From contig JAUMXY010000003.1 in assembly GCA_030528885.1 (NCBI GenBank), positions 20,931-84,930 of the forward strand: 64,000 nucleotides of DNA. The letters are read 5' to 3'. Both the position numbers and the translations under genes were made by a program. The stretch comes from Bacteroidales bacterium (lineage in GTDB: Bacteria > Bacteroidota > Bacteroidia > Bacteroidales > Bacteroidaceae). The notes under the pieces were generated by a model, which saw only the letters and a program-made list of their open reading frames with translations, made no database searches and was not told the DNA's origin. Shown in pieces: positions 8,073 to 16,788 of this stretch. Positions within the stretch are counted from its first letter, which is position 1. Each line of letters begins with the position of its first letter.

Positions 8073-8993
8073 ATGCCACTCATTCTACCAGACCTGCTTC
8101 CTGCTATTGACGTACTGAAACAGGAAAACATTTTCACAATGGGATACAAGAGGGCGGACAGTCAGCAGATTCGTCCGCTTAAGCTTGCAGTGCTCAACCT
8201 GATGCCACTGAAAATCACGACAGAAACCGACTTCATCCGCATTCTGTCCAACTCAGCCTTGCAGATTCAGGTCGAGTTCATGAAACTGAAGTCCCATACA
8301 AGCAAGAACACGCCTGTGGAACACATGCTCGCATTCTACCGAAACTTCGAGGACATGAAGAAGGAGAAGTACGACGGACTGCTTGTAACAGGCGCCCCTT
8401 TGGAATTCATCGACTACGAAGATGTGACCTATTGGGAAGAACTGCAAGATGTCTTTACTTGGGCTCACCACAACGTTACAAGCACCATCTATGTGTGCTG
8501 GGCCGCCTTCGCTGGACTCTACCACTTTTATGGAGTGCCCAAGCGCAACACGCCCCAGAAAGTCTTTGGCGTGTTCAATCATCGAATGCTTGACCCAGAA
8601 CTCCCCATCTTCCGAGGATTTGATGATGAATTCTTCGCGCCTCACAGCCGTCATTGCGAAATCATGCGTGAAGACATAGAGAAAGTGCCAGGGCTGAACA
8701 TCATAGCAGAAAGCGACGAGGCTGGAGTGACGATTGTAGAAGCAAGAAACGGCCGAGAGTTTTTCATCACGTGTCACTTGGAATACTCCCCTCTAACGCT
8801 GGACGGAGAATACAAGCGAGATTGGGCTAAAGGTTTGCCTATCAACATGCCACAGAACTACTACCCCAACAACGACCCATCCCAACACCCTGTCGTGAGA
8901 TGGAGAGCGGCAGCAAACCTTCTGTATACAAACTGGCTCAACTATTACGTGTACCAAGAAACTCCGTTCAACATCAATGAGATAAAAGAATAA
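8073..8993 (+). CDS. metA: Homoserine O-acyltransferase, MetA family (probably acetyl-CoA specific)
   Basis: I start the gene at the second ATG (8073); this gives a 306-residue protein whose numbering matches canonical MetA, whereas the ATG at 8043 lies in a hairpin and adds ten atypical residues. The catalytic Cys142 (YVCWAAFAGLY) and the His235/Glu237 pair (CHLEY) are present. The acyl-CoA selectivity position is Glu111 (GAPLE); Gly at this place goes with succinyl-CoA use and Glu with acetyl-CoA use in characterised members. The product would then be O-acetylhomoserine for methionine synthesis. The stop codon overlaps the next start as TAATG, indicating translational coupling. Confidence 0.95.
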   Translation: MPLILPDLLPAIDVLKQENIFTMGYKRADSQQIRPLKLAVLNLMPLKITTETDFIRILSNSALQIQVEFMKLKSHTSKNTPVEHMLAFYRNFEDMKKEKYDGLLVTGAPLEFIDYEDVTYWEELQDVFTWAHHNVTSTIYVCWAAFAGLYHFYGVPKRNTPQKVFGVFNHRMLDPELPIFRGFDDEFFAPHSRHCEIMREDIEKVPGLNIIAESDEAGVTIVEARNGREFFITCHLEYSPLTLDGEYKRDWAKGLPINMPQNYYPNNDPSQHPVVRWRAAANLLYTNWLNYYVYQETPFNINEIKE

Positions 8994-10639
8994 TGCAAAG
9001 CATTGAACTTCTTGCTCCAGCAAAGACAGCAGACATTGGCATCGAGGCTATCAGGCACGGTGCTGATGCTGTTTATATAGGCGCCGCTGCTTTTGGCGCC
9101 CGAGCTGCAGCAGGAAACAGCGTGGAGGACATCAAGCGGCTGGTACACTTCGCCCATCTCTATAAGGCCAAAGTCTATGTAACGGTCAACACCATCATCT
9201 TCGAGGACGAAATGCAAGAGGTGGAACGTCTGGCATGGCAGCTGCACGACGCAAAGGTGGATGCACTCATCGTGCAGGACCTGCGCTTGCTGTCGCTGAA
9301 TCTTCCGCCTATCCCCCTGCACGCAAGCACGCAGATGGACAACCGAACAGCAGAGAAAGTAACTCTGCTGGCGGAATTAGGCTTCAACCAGGTGGTTTTG
9401 GCTAGAGAACTGACAACGGACGAGATTGCGAAGATACACAGCGCCAGCCCTGCAACAGCATTAGAGGTGTTTGTCCATGGTGCATTATGCGTCAGCCTCA
9501 GCGGACGATGCAATGCCAGCGAAGCACTGTTCGGCAGAAGCGCCAACAGAGGACAATGCGCACAGGTGTGCCGAATGGCGTTCGACTTGATAGCTGACGG
9601 AACCACTGTGATGAGAGACAAGCACCTGCTCTCGCTGAAGGACAACTGCCAGATAGACCATTTGGAGGAACTGCTGATGGCTGGCGCCTCATCGCTCAAA
9701 ATCGAGGGCAGGCTGAAAGACGTTGATTACGTGAAGAATGTAACAGCGGCGTATTCACAAGCGCTTGATGCCGTGATAGCCAAACATCCCAAAGATTTCT
9801 GCAGAGCCTCAACAGGTCACAGCAAGCTGAAGTTCGAGCCCAACGTTTACAAGAGCTTCAATCGAGGGTTTGTGAAAGACACAAGCAAGCCTGACGCAAA
9901 TCTCGATACCCCTAAATCCATCGGAGAGCCCGTTACCAGCAAGACCACTCTGCACAATGGAGACGGACTCTGCTACATAGAGAAGGGAAAGCTTGTCGGT
10001 TTCAGAGTAAACAATGCCAACCTCTTCCGACCCACAAAGGGCACACGCTACTTTCGCAACCAAGACACAGAATGGGACAAGGTGCTTTCCAAGACATCTG
10101 CTGAAAGAAAAATCTCTGTCAGCATTGACTTATACGAAGACAGCATCGCTATGAGCGATGAAGATGGACTCTCCGTTTCTCTTCCCATAGAAGAGCGCTT
10201 CGAGCTGGCGCGCACACATCAGACGGAGAACATCGAGCGGCAGCTGGGAAAACTCGGCGATACCATTTTTGAAGCACACAGCATTCAGGTTCACCTCAAG
10301 AAAAATTACTTCATACCAGCATCTACCTTGAGCCGCTGGAAAAGAGAATTGGCCGACAAACTGACAGAGGAAAGACTCAGATTCTATCCTTTAGAGAGAC
10401 AAGGGCACACGACAACAATGGTCGCTACAGAAGCGCCTTTTGAAGAGACCCACGACCCTTCAATCCCTGTCATGACTTGCAGATACTGCATACGCCGGCA
10501 ACTGGGCATCTGCACAAAAGAACATGCCACATCCTCCCTGCGCATGGCGAAGAACCTGTCGCTGCAACTTGCCAACGGAGCCACGTTCCGTCTTGAGTTC
10601 GACTGCAAAAACTGTTTCATGAAACTGTATCTACAATGA
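8993..10639 (+). CDS. U32 family protein (RlhA/UbiU-like, probable iron-sulfur RNA or cofactor modifier)
   Basis: The 548-residue protein opens with IELLAPAKTADIGIEAIRHGADAVYIG, the TIM-barrel start of the U32 family, split here at residues 4-30. The U32 signature, E158-x-F-x-x-G-x-x-C166-x6-C173, is intact, and further cysteines follow at 189 and 193; in UbiU/UbiV such cysteines hold a 4Fe-4S cluster. A Bacteroidetes-type C-terminal extension carries a second cysteine group (CRYCIRRQLGIC and CKNC). Families with this core act in 23S rRNA or tRNA hydroxylation rather than, as first named, in collagen breakdown. The gene overlaps metA by one base and the next gene by four bases. Confidence 0.85.
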   Translation: MQSIELLAPAKTADIGIEAIRHGADAVYIGAAAFGARAAAGNSVEDIKRLVHFAHLYKAKVYVTVNTIIFEDEMQEVERLAWQLHDAKVDALIVQDLRLLSLNLPPIPLHASTQMDNRTAEKVTLLAELGFNQVVLARELTTDEIAKIHSASPATALEVFVHGALCVSLSGRCNASEALFGRSANRGQCAQVCRMAFDLIADGTTVMRDKHLLSLKDNCQIDHLEELLMAGASSLKIEGRLKDVDYVKNVTAAYSQALDAVIAKHPKDFCRASTGHSKLKFEPNVYKSFNRGFVKDTSKPDANLDTPKSIGEPVTSKTTLHNGDGLCYIEKGKLVGFRVNNANLFRPTKGTRYFRNQDTEWDKVLSKTSAERKISVSIDLYEDSIAMSDEDGLSVSLPIEERFELARTHQTENIERQLGKLGDTIFEAHSIQVHLKKNYFIPASTLSRWKRELADKLTEERLRFYPLERQGHTTTMVATEAPFEETHDPSIPVMTCRYCIRRQLGICTKEHATSSLRMAKNLSLQLANGATFRLEFDCKNCFMKLYLQ

Positions 10640-11616
10640 ACAAACTGCTGTACATAACACTCATCGCCCTCTTGGCATCCTGCATCGGAGCATCCAACCA
10701 CAATGGTGCTCAAACAGGGCGCCAAGACAGCACCACCATTGTTACAGCAACCAACATATCCGACACAACAACCGTTATCGACACGACCCTCATAGCGCCA
10801 TCGCCCAAGCAGGTTGACTCGCTCATCTTCCGTCTGACACACCATTATTCAGAGAACTTCAATTTCAAGGTCAAGGCCGATTCGCTCACCTTAATCCCCC
10901 GCGATGGAGATCTGGCGCACGACACTTGCCAAGTGTACAAAGGCGACATCATTGTCGTGGCATCCATACGCACCATTCCAGGCAGCGAATCAGATTCAAC
11001 ATGGGTCAAAGTGGCAAGCAGCCAACACACAATGGGATGGATTACAGAAGAGGAGCTGCTGCAGGGCGCCGTCCCCGACGACCCCATCTCTGAGATACTG
11101 GACTTGCTTTCAGGCAGCCGCACCATCTGGATGACCGCCATCGCCCTCATAGGCATCTTCGCCATCGCTTTCGGCAGGAAGAGGCACCTGTGGAGCAATC
11201 TGCTGCCCTCATTCTTTCATGAGATGGACAGCCTTTACCCCGCACTGTTCCTCTGCCTCACCTCCATCATGGCTGCACTCTACGCCTCAGTGCAGAACTT
11301 CGTGCCTGAATTCTGGCAAGAGTACTACTTTCATCCCAGCCTGAATCCTCTGGTCTTGCCACCCATCATGGCAACCCTCGTGGTCATGGCATGGCTGCTC
11401 ATCATCACCTTCATTGCTGTCATAGACGAAGTGTACCATCACTTTTACTTCATCGAAGGCATCACCTATCTTGCCAAACTGCTCGGTCTGGCCATGCTCA
11501 TTTACCTTTTCATTTCTTGGACATCCCTCATCTACATCGGATACATCGTATTGCCCGTCATGCTCTTCTACTTAGGGGAACAAATGCTCCATAGCATCAA
11601 AGATATAAAACATTGA
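10636..11616 (+). CDS. Lipoprotein with SH3-like region and multiple membrane helices, unknown function
   Basis: The 326-residue protein is not recognised as a named family. A lipobox LLASC puts the modified residue at Cys16. A Thr/Ser/Asp-rich linker follows to about residue 55, then a region of about 80 residues with the pattern of a bacterial SH3 domain (VYKGDIIVVASI, STWVKVAS, MGWITEEEL). The C-terminal half has about five hydrophobic segments (near 163-180, 201-220, 238-262, 277-297, 300-315). A lipoprotein anchor together with so many helices is odd; the first helix may simply be a signal anchor. It overlaps the U32 gene by ATGA and ends the metA operon. Confidence 0.75.
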   Translation: MNKLLYITLIALLASCIGASNHNGAQTGRQDSTTIVTATNISDTTTVIDTTLIAPSPKQVDSLIFRLTHHYSENFNFKVKADSLTLIPRDGDLAHDTCQVYKGDIIVVASIRTIPGSESDSTWVKVASSQHTMGWITEEELLQGAVPDDPISEILDLLSGSRTIWMTAIALIGIFAIAFGRKRHLWSNLLPSFFHEMDSLYPALFLCLTSIMAALYASVQNFVPEFWQEYYFHPSLNPLVLPPIMATLVVMAWLLIITFIAVIDEVYHHFYFIEGITYLAKLLGLAMLIYLFISWTSLIYIGYIVLPVMLFYLGEQMLHSIKDIKH

Positions 11617-11648
11617 GTTCGACGACTCTTTCCAAAGTCATCGAACTC
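11615..11648. terminator. Inverted repeat between convergent genes
   Basis: GAGTTCGA (11615-11622) pairs with TCGAACTC (11641-11648), with a further GACT/AGTC pairing inside. It starts within the stop codon of the lipoprotein gene and lies between it and the convergent gene ending at 11729. There is no T tract, so the terminator role is only inferred. The arms also resemble the GAGTTCGA repeat ends seen elsewhere in the window. Confidence 0.4.
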
Positions 11649-11728
11649 GTACTCATGAAATCAGACTGATAGTTTGTCTTATCAATCCATAGCAACGTTC
11701 ACCAACACGCTATGTCTCTCAATAGAAT

Positions 11729-13675
11729 TTACCTTTTTTTCTTTTTATATTTATCAAAGAAGGATGTTGCAGATGTCTCGTAAGTGCCGTCGGGCAGGAT
11801 GAGTTTATCTACATAGATGTCACGATCCAGCTGAAACGAACCCAATATTTTCAGGTAATCCTCCCCTTTCAGCATAACAGCATTTTTCAACACAGGGTAC
11901 TCTTTTTGCATTTCCTTCAACTGCTTTTTGCTGACGAGCTTTGATGTCGTATAAGGCAAGATTACTGCCTCCTTGTCCATTTCTGTCCGATTTGCCCTGT
12001 AAAGGCTGTCTATTTCTATGAAATTCTTCTTTACGGGATAGTTAATTGACATCAAAATCACTTTCTTATCCTTGTAAGGAGCTGTCAGCTTCTTGACAAT
12101 TGGGGCAGCCAATGTGGAAGCGACAGGATAGCTATAGTTTGGGGATTTAATTGAAGACTTGGTTTTGGCTGTCCAGACCTGATTCAGAATCCGTGTATGG
12201 GGAAGCTTAAACTGCATATCAAAAGGTCTTACCCGTCCTCCTGATGCATTATATTCCTTCCTTCCTGAAAGATAAGACGCCAGTAATGTTTCTCCCGCTC
12301 CAAGCATCTCAGCTGCAGCACACAGGTTGAGACTGTCAGCCTCAGGCTCCAAGCCTTTTGCTTCCGGATGGAAAAGAATGTAGCCTGAAAGGCTAACAAG
12401 ACGAGATGCCAATGCTTCATACCATGTACTAACAGAGATGGCAGGGTCATCAAAAGAACATTCCTTCAGGAAAGAAAAGTCCAGATGAATGCTGTCTTCC
12501 AGAATCTCTTGAAATGAGCGTTTCCTTGAAAGCGCTGATGACGGAACACCACCTCCTTCCTTTCTAAGTGAATCATATCTCTTGAAGTAATTGGTTGTGA
12601 GAGGAGCTGCCATTCTCAACACTGAGGTCAAAGCAGAAGTTGCTCTTATATGCTCATCCGCGATTTTCTTTTCTGTAGGAGTAAAGTGGTATTTAGCCGA
12701 AAGGTAGCTGTTCACCTCCAGATTCCTCTCCTTCTCTTCGTGCAGCGGCTGCCATGTCTCGGCTGCCAATTTCCCCGTTTCAGAGAAGCTGAGCGTACCC
12801 GTTGGATTTGCAAGTTCTCTCTGCCACATGAAAGGGAAGTTATTCAGCATGCGGCTGTAGTCTCCTTTTCGGCTCTTAAACGTCATCTGCTGATTGTACT
12901 CGTTCAAATGGCTGATTTCAACATAAAGGCTATCTCCTGGGATGAGGAGGATTGGAATACGCTGCTTGGAAAGCCAGAGTTTGTCCAAACAAGGTTTTGC
13001 AACAATAACCTTGAAGGAGAATGTCCCATCTTTTGCCACATAGAAACGGTCGAAACATCCATGATTCTCCCTGTATGGCTGAAGGAGTGAGGGCCGGGAA
13101 TATCCATTCATTTCATGTACCGCGAGAGTCCATCGGTCGTACTTGCTCTTGGTGATGCGTCCAGACACATACACCGTATCTATGCGGAAGTGCTGCTCGC
13201 CGATAGGATTGTCTGCCACTTCCTTTTTAGGAAACACGTTCCAGTCCTGTCTCTTCTCGCGTATGCCATAGAACTGAAAGGTCATATCCAGGCTGGGACC
13301 CTCTATGCAGTCAAACACGCGTGTTCCTTCAGGCAAGGCATCAAACGAGATGGAGACATCCTTGAAACCTTCCTTACCCACTTCTGCTGACTTGCCCAGT
13401 TCAAAGCCTTCACTGCTCCTGGCCTGATAACGTTTTCCGTCTTCATCCACCAGATAAGTTGTAGTCATGAAGCTAAACTTAGAACCTTCTGGATAATTGA
13501 GGCGAAAATGAAGCGTGGTTTCTTTCTTGCCGAACTCTACGCGCCTAATGTCAACATTTTCGGAAAAAAGAGGGATAAAGTCTGGATTCTCGATAGTCCT
13601 GACTTCACGAGACGACTGCGCAAAAGCATTTCCGATGCCCAGCAACAGGATGAGAATAGAGATAAACTGTTTCAT
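11729..13675 (-). CDS. Secreted protein of unknown function, 648 residues
   Basis: A clear signal peptide (MKQFISILILLLGIGNAFA) starts the protein. Residues 25-190 look like beta-sandwich modules, followed by a segment (IDTVYVSGRITKSKY...WTLAVHEMNGYSR) that resembles the DUF4369-like N-terminal domain of Bacteroidetes TlpA-type proteins. A long helical middle follows, then a C-terminal part (KKVILMSINYPVKKNFIEID, near 525-545) with a thioredoxin-like alternation of strands and helices. No CxxC motif is present, so it would not be a working thiol oxidoreductase. It probably acts in the periplasm or at the cell surface. It stands alone behind a consensus promoter, with a leader of about 185 bases. 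Confidence 0.7.
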   Translation of the reverse strand: MKQFISILILLLGIGNAFAQSSREVRTIENPDFIPLFSENVDIRRVEFGKKETTLHFRLNYPEGSKFSFMTTTYLVDEDGKRYQARSSEGFELGKSAEVGKEGFKDVSISFDALPEGTRVFDCIEGPSLDMTFQFYGIREKRQDWNVFPKKEVADNPIGEQHFRIDTVYVSGRITKSKYDRWTLAVHEMNGYSRPSLLQPYRENHGCFDRFYVAKDGTFSFKVIVAKPCLDKLWLSKQRIPILLIPGDSLYVEISHLNEYNQQMTFKSRKGDYSRMLNNFPFMWQRELANPTGTLSFSETGKLAAETWQPLHEEKERNLEVNSYLSAKYHFTPTEKKIADEHIRATSALTSVLRMAAPLTTNYFKRYDSLRKEGGGVPSSALSRKRSFQEILEDSIHLDFSFLKECSFDDPAISVSTWYEALASRLVSLSGYILFHPEAKGLEPEADSLNLCAAAEMLGAGETLLASYLSGRKEYNASGGRVRPFDMQFKLPHTRILNQVWTAKTKSSIKSPNYSYPVASTLAAPIVKKLTAPYKDKKVILMSINYPVKKNFIEIDSLYRANRTEMDKEAVILPYTTSKLVSKKQLKEMQKEYPVLKNAVMLKGEDYLKILGSFQLDRDIYVDKLILPDGTYETSATSFFDKYKKKKR

Positions 13676-14317
13676 TGTATTTATATTTAAAAGATTTATA
13701 AAAAAGATTGTCTATATTAACAACGTTTCAACGAGTCATTTCTAAACAAGAATTTCGTTAATTTACGTTAATCCGCGTTCTTCTTTATTTTTGTTTCAGG
13801 ACTTGTTGCTAAAGGCATTCTATCACATCCTCAAAAGATGCGTCTTGGTGTGTCTGTTCGACCGTTGCAAAGTTAGGGCTTTCTGCCGAAAGAACCAAAG
13901 TTTAGGGGTGGAAAAGATTTTACTTTCAATGTTACACTTTAATCGCATGCGAATCAATTGAATATACTTTTAGAATGTAACCTATTTGAAAATTCAGGGG
14001 TGGAACGTCACTTGCACTCAGGTAACAAATTCTTTAGATTTTGTGATATCGGAGGAAATTTATCGAAATGATAATTGATAATTGACAATTGATAATTGGT
14101 GTTCACAGAGAAAGCACGGTAAGGAATTTACTCAAAATTTCCTTACGATTCACTTTCTTTCTCCCAAGAGCCGCGCAAGGCGCTCATCCGTTTAATCTGC
14201 TTAATCATCGCGAAGCGGTATGTTATAAAAGACAAGTTCCTTCGGAACGATGAAGCGGATTGAGCGGATACTTGCGATTCGCACACGATGAGCGCGCAAG
14301 AATGCGCTCCACATATT
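13676..14317. other. 640-bp spacer with promoter and simple repeats
   Basis: The spacer holds the promoter of the secreted-protein gene (13868-13898), an AT-rich tandem motif of the type ATAATTGATAATTGACAATT (14069-14099), a hairpin GTAAGGAATTT/AAATTTCCTTAC near 14120-14150, and a GTTCCttcGGAAC hairpin near 14235-14250. No coding region is supported. Confidence 0.6.
13868..13898 (-). promoter_or_regulatory. Promoter of the secreted 648-residue protein gene
   Basis: On the minus strand TTG (13898-13896), 20 bases, then TAACTTTG (13875-13868) match the Bacteroidetes consensus. The start codon is about 190 bases downstream, leaving a long untranslated leader with no recognised element. Confidence 0.7.
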
Positions 14318-15112
14318 TTATACTGGATGAGTGAAGATAAAACGTGCGCCCTTTCCCTGATGGGTCAAATCAAGCTTCGCCTCGCCCCCTAATTGAGTAG
14401 CAATCGTACGGCAGATGGCCAAGCCTAAGCCTGTGCCGCCCTTTATCGTGTTGAACTTCTCGAAGCGGCCGAAGATGACTTCTGCCTTGTCTGCAGGAAC
14501 ACCTTCTCCTGTATCTGTAACAGAAAAAGTCAGCATGCCCTTGTTCTCCGTCAGCGACACATGCACGTGGATTTCACCTTCCACCGTATGCTTCACCGCA
14601 TTCGTCAAATAATTCATCACCACTTGCTCCACACGCTTAGGGTCGCTCTGGAACACATACGTATCTGGCACATCAGTCGTCATGTACATCTTCACCCCTG
14701 CAGGACAGCGGTGCCCAACTGTACTGATAGCCTTGCGGCACACATCGTTCGCATTGCACACACCTATATTCAGGCGGTACTTGCCACTCTCCATGTCCGA
14801 GATGTCAAGGATGTCATTCACCAACGTGCTCAGCAAATCCGTATTGCTCTGGATGATGACGCCATACTCTGCAATCTCCTCCTCTGACAACATGCCACGT
14901 ATCTGGCTGTTACAGAGAATCTGAGAAAAACCGCAAATGGCATTCATGGGCGTACGAATGTCGTGGCTCATATTCTGCAAAAAACCTTTCTGAACCGCAA
15001 TGCCTTGCTTATAGCGATCACATTGGGCTTTCACCTTGCCATATAGATAAATCATTATCATCAATGCACAAAACAGCACAACGATAACGATGATGGAAAC
15101 AACGCTGAACAT
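14318..15112 (-). CDS. Orphan membrane histidine kinase
   Basis: The 264-residue protein has one N-terminal membrane helix (residues 4-25), a short linker and a complete kinase core. The H box is FLQNMSHDIRTPMNAI with His50 as the phosphorylation site. The ATP-binding domain has the N box around Asn171 (NYLTNAVKH), G1 DTGEG (200-204) and G2 GGTGLG (225-230). There is no periplasmic or PAS sensor domain, and no response regulator gene is adjacent, so the signal and partner are unknown. It has its own promoter. Confidence 0.93.
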   Translation of the reverse strand: MFSVVSIIVIVVLFCALMIMIYLYGKVKAQCDRYKQGIAVQKGFLQNMSHDIRTPMNAICGFSQILCNSQIRGMLSEEEIAEYGVIIQSNTDLLSTLVNDILDISDMESGKYRLNIGVCNANDVCRKAISTVGHRCPAGVKMYMTTDVPDTYVFQSDPKRVEQVVMNYLTNAVKHTVEGEIHVHVSLTENKGMLTFSVTDTGEGVPADKAEVIFGRFEKFNTIKGGTGLGLAICRTIATQLGGEAKLDLTHQGKGARFIFTHPV

Positions 15113-15138
15113 TTTCTTCTTATCTCTTTTCTTGGTTA

Positions 15139-15169
15139 CAAATATAGCAAATCTTCAAACGGCAGGCAA
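15139..15169 (-). promoter_or_regulatory. Promoter of the orphan histidine kinase gene
   Basis: On the minus strand TTG (15169-15167), 20 bases, then TATATTTG (15146-15139) match the consensus. The transcript start would lie about 20 bases before the ATG. Confidence 0.72.
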
Positions 15170-15315
15170 ACTTATTCATAAAAAAACAACATTAAATAAA
15201 CAAAAAACACCAAGCACTGATAAAACAATCTGATGAAAGAGCAGTATGCTGCAAAAAACTTTCCAAATGCTCTTCCCCACATGACAACCTTGGCACATTC
15301 TTTTATGTTTTTCTA

Positions 15316-15385
15316 GCGTACCCCTCGGGTCCGACCTACCGTACCCCTCGGGTCCACCCCATCGGACCCGAGGGGTACGCTTTTT
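15316..15385. repeat. GC-rich intergenic inverted repeat, copy B (three units)
   Basis: GCGTACCCCTCGGGTCCGA (15316-15334) pairs perfectly over 19 bp with TCGGACCCGAGGGGTACGC (15362-15380), and five T's follow. The loop holds a third unit in the first orientation. The structure would be a strong terminator on the plus strand although no gene points into it. Confidence 0.88.
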
Positions 15386-15545
15386 ATGTAAAGGAGGGAA
15401 ACGCTGCAATCACATCTTGAGCCAGAAGCCTCATAGAGGTTAAAAAGCCACGTGTGTGCGCACACAGATGTTGACATTTGTCAATATATTAGCCTATTTT
15501 TTTAGTTTCTCACCCAAAATCCACAGAAAAAAGAACAAAAGCCCT

Positions 15546-15553
15546 TAACTTTG
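15546..15553 (+). promoter_or_regulatory. -7 box of candidate RNA gene
   Basis: TAACTTTG fits the Bacteroidetes -7 box. No TTG lies at the expected -33 distance. Transcription would start near 15560. Confidence 0.5.
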
Positions 15554-15559
15554 CATCAT

Positions 15560-15772
15560 CAAACAGGAAACAAGTTTATACAGGTTAGTTTAGTATTAGT
15601 ATAGGTAGTTCTCAACAGGTTTTATTTAGGTAAATAGATTGTTACAAGGAACAACAGAGTAAAAGAAAATTTGGACAATAGGTTTTAGGTTAGTAAAAAG
15701 ATTTGAATCATTTTGGGATAACAAAATGAAGAAATGGGCGAAGTCCGCGAGGGTTTCGCCCATTTCTGTTTA
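15560..15772 (+). ncRNA. Candidate structured non-coding RNA of about 210 bases
   Basis: The stretch from the -7 box to a strong terminator (15730-15767) carries no coding frame. Its base composition differs from the flanks: purine- and T-rich, with repeated TAGGT/GGTTAGT motifs. The promoter-to-terminator layout and length fit an independent RNA gene such as a 6S-like RNA or one of the Bacteroidales-specific RNA families. I could not fold it by eye beyond the terminator, so the family is open. An alternative is a long leader of the downstream cyclophilin gene, but that gene has its own promoter after the terminator. Confidence 0.5.
15730..15767 (+). terminator. Intrinsic terminator of candidate RNA
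   Basis: AGAAATGGGCGAA (15730-15742) pairs perfectly over 13 bp with TTCGCCCATTTCT (15755-15767) around a 12-base loop, followed by GTTTATC. Confidence 0.75.
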
Positions 15773-15847
15773 TCATACATGGCTGCCAAGAATGGCGGTA
15801 CAACCAGCAGAACTTTCGATGTACAGAATAAAAAATAAGTTTTTACT

Positions 15848-15877
15848 TTGTTTTATGCCCACTTAACCGTACCTTTG
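15848..15877 (+). promoter_or_regulatory. Promoter of the cyclophilin-M16 peptidase pair
   Basis: TTG (15848-15850), 19 bases, then TACCTTTG (15870-15877) match the consensus. The ATG of the cyclophilin gene is 80 bases downstream. Confidence 0.7.
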
Positions 15878-15957
15878 TAAGTAGTTTATCGACCAATCGG
15901 TAAAAAAGTTAATCACGGGTTCATTTACACCCACCTAATTTGACATTAAGAAACGAT

Positions 15958-16788
15958 ATGAAAAAAATGCTTGCTTTGATAGCGTGGACTTGCTGCCTTG
16001 TATGCATGGGATGCACTAGTTCCAACGAGGAGAAAGAAACGGAAGTGGTATTGGAAACTTCAGCTGGTGAAATACGTGTGAAGCTATACAACGACACACC
16101 TGGGCATAGGGATAATTTTGTGAGGAATGTGGAAGAAGGCATGTACACAGGAGTACTGTTCCATCGCGTCATTCGTAACTTCATGATTCAGACAGGAGAC
16201 CCTGCTACGCGTCCTGAGGGCTATCCAGTGAAGACGACGGAGGAGGGCGACACCATTGTAGAGCGCATTCCTGCTGAAATCGTTTGGCCAAAGCATTTCC
16301 ACAGACGAGGCGTATTGGCTGCCGCTAGAGACGGCGACGAGGAGAACCCTGAACGGAAGAGCAACAAGTTCCAGTTCTACATCGTGACAGGAAGGACTTG
16401 TCTGGACAATGACATGGACGCGTTCGAACAGGGCAGAGAGCAGAGGGACGTAGAGCTGCTTTTCCAGAAAAAGCAACTGGCGAACAAGCAGAAGCTGGAC
16501 GAACTTCGCGCAGCACGCGACACCTATGGGGTGAGCAACCTGCTGGAGAAACTACTGGACGAGGCACAATACGAAATCTCGGAGAATCCTCCCATCACCT
16601 ACCCTGACGACCTTCGCAGGACATACAGAATACGCGGAGGAGCGCCATGGCTTGACAACGAATACACCGTTTTTGGCGAAGTGGTAGAAGGTATGAAGGT
16701 AGTCGAGACCATCCAAAAAGTTAAAACAGCCGGGCAGGATGTCCCCGTACAAGAAATAAGGATTAACAAAGCCTATGTCGTCAAATGA
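15958..16788 (+). CDS. Cyclophilin-type peptidyl-prolyl isomerase lipoprotein
   Basis: The gene starts at the ATG at 15958; a TTG six codons upstream is less likely. The 276-residue protein has a lipobox CMGC with Cys19 as the anchor. The cyclophilin core shows LETSAGEIRVKLYNDTPGHRDNFV, here residues 32-55, then FHRVIRNFMIQTGDP, with the catalytic Arg in FHRVI. About 75 extra residues rich in charged helices (near 160-225) interrupt the fold before the final strands (DNEYTVFGEVVEGMKVVE); such insertions occur in Bacteroidetes homologues. It should help fold proteins in the periplasm. It overlaps the next gene by 14 bases. Confidence 0.9.
   Translation: MKKMLALIAWTCCLVCMGCTSSNEEKETEVVLETSAGEIRVKLYNDTPGHRDNFVRNVEEGMYTGVLFHRVIRNFMIQTGDPATRPEGYPVKTTEEGDTIVERIPAEIVWPKHFHRRGVLAAARDGDEENPERKSNKFQFYIVTGRTCLDNDMDAFEQGREQRDVELLFQKKQLANKQKLDELRAARDTYGVSNLLEKLLDEAQYEISENPPITYPDDLRRTYRIRGGAPWLDNEYTVFGEVVEGMKVVETIQKVKTAGQDVPVQEIRINKAYVVK

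Larger units (their letters stand above)
15113..15957. other. 845-bp spacer with a GC-rich repeat and a candidate RNA gene
   Basis: Between the kinase gene and the cyclophilin gene lie the kinase promoter, GC-rich repeat copy B, a candidate structured RNA with its own promoter and terminator, and the cyclophilin promoter. No protein-coding frame is supported. Confidence 0.6.

Noticed and set aside
14069-14099. AT-rich ATTGATAATTGACAATT repeat as a replication or binding site
   Set aside because: It is a short simple-sequence repeat of a kind common in spacers of such genomes, with no companion signals such as DnaA boxes.
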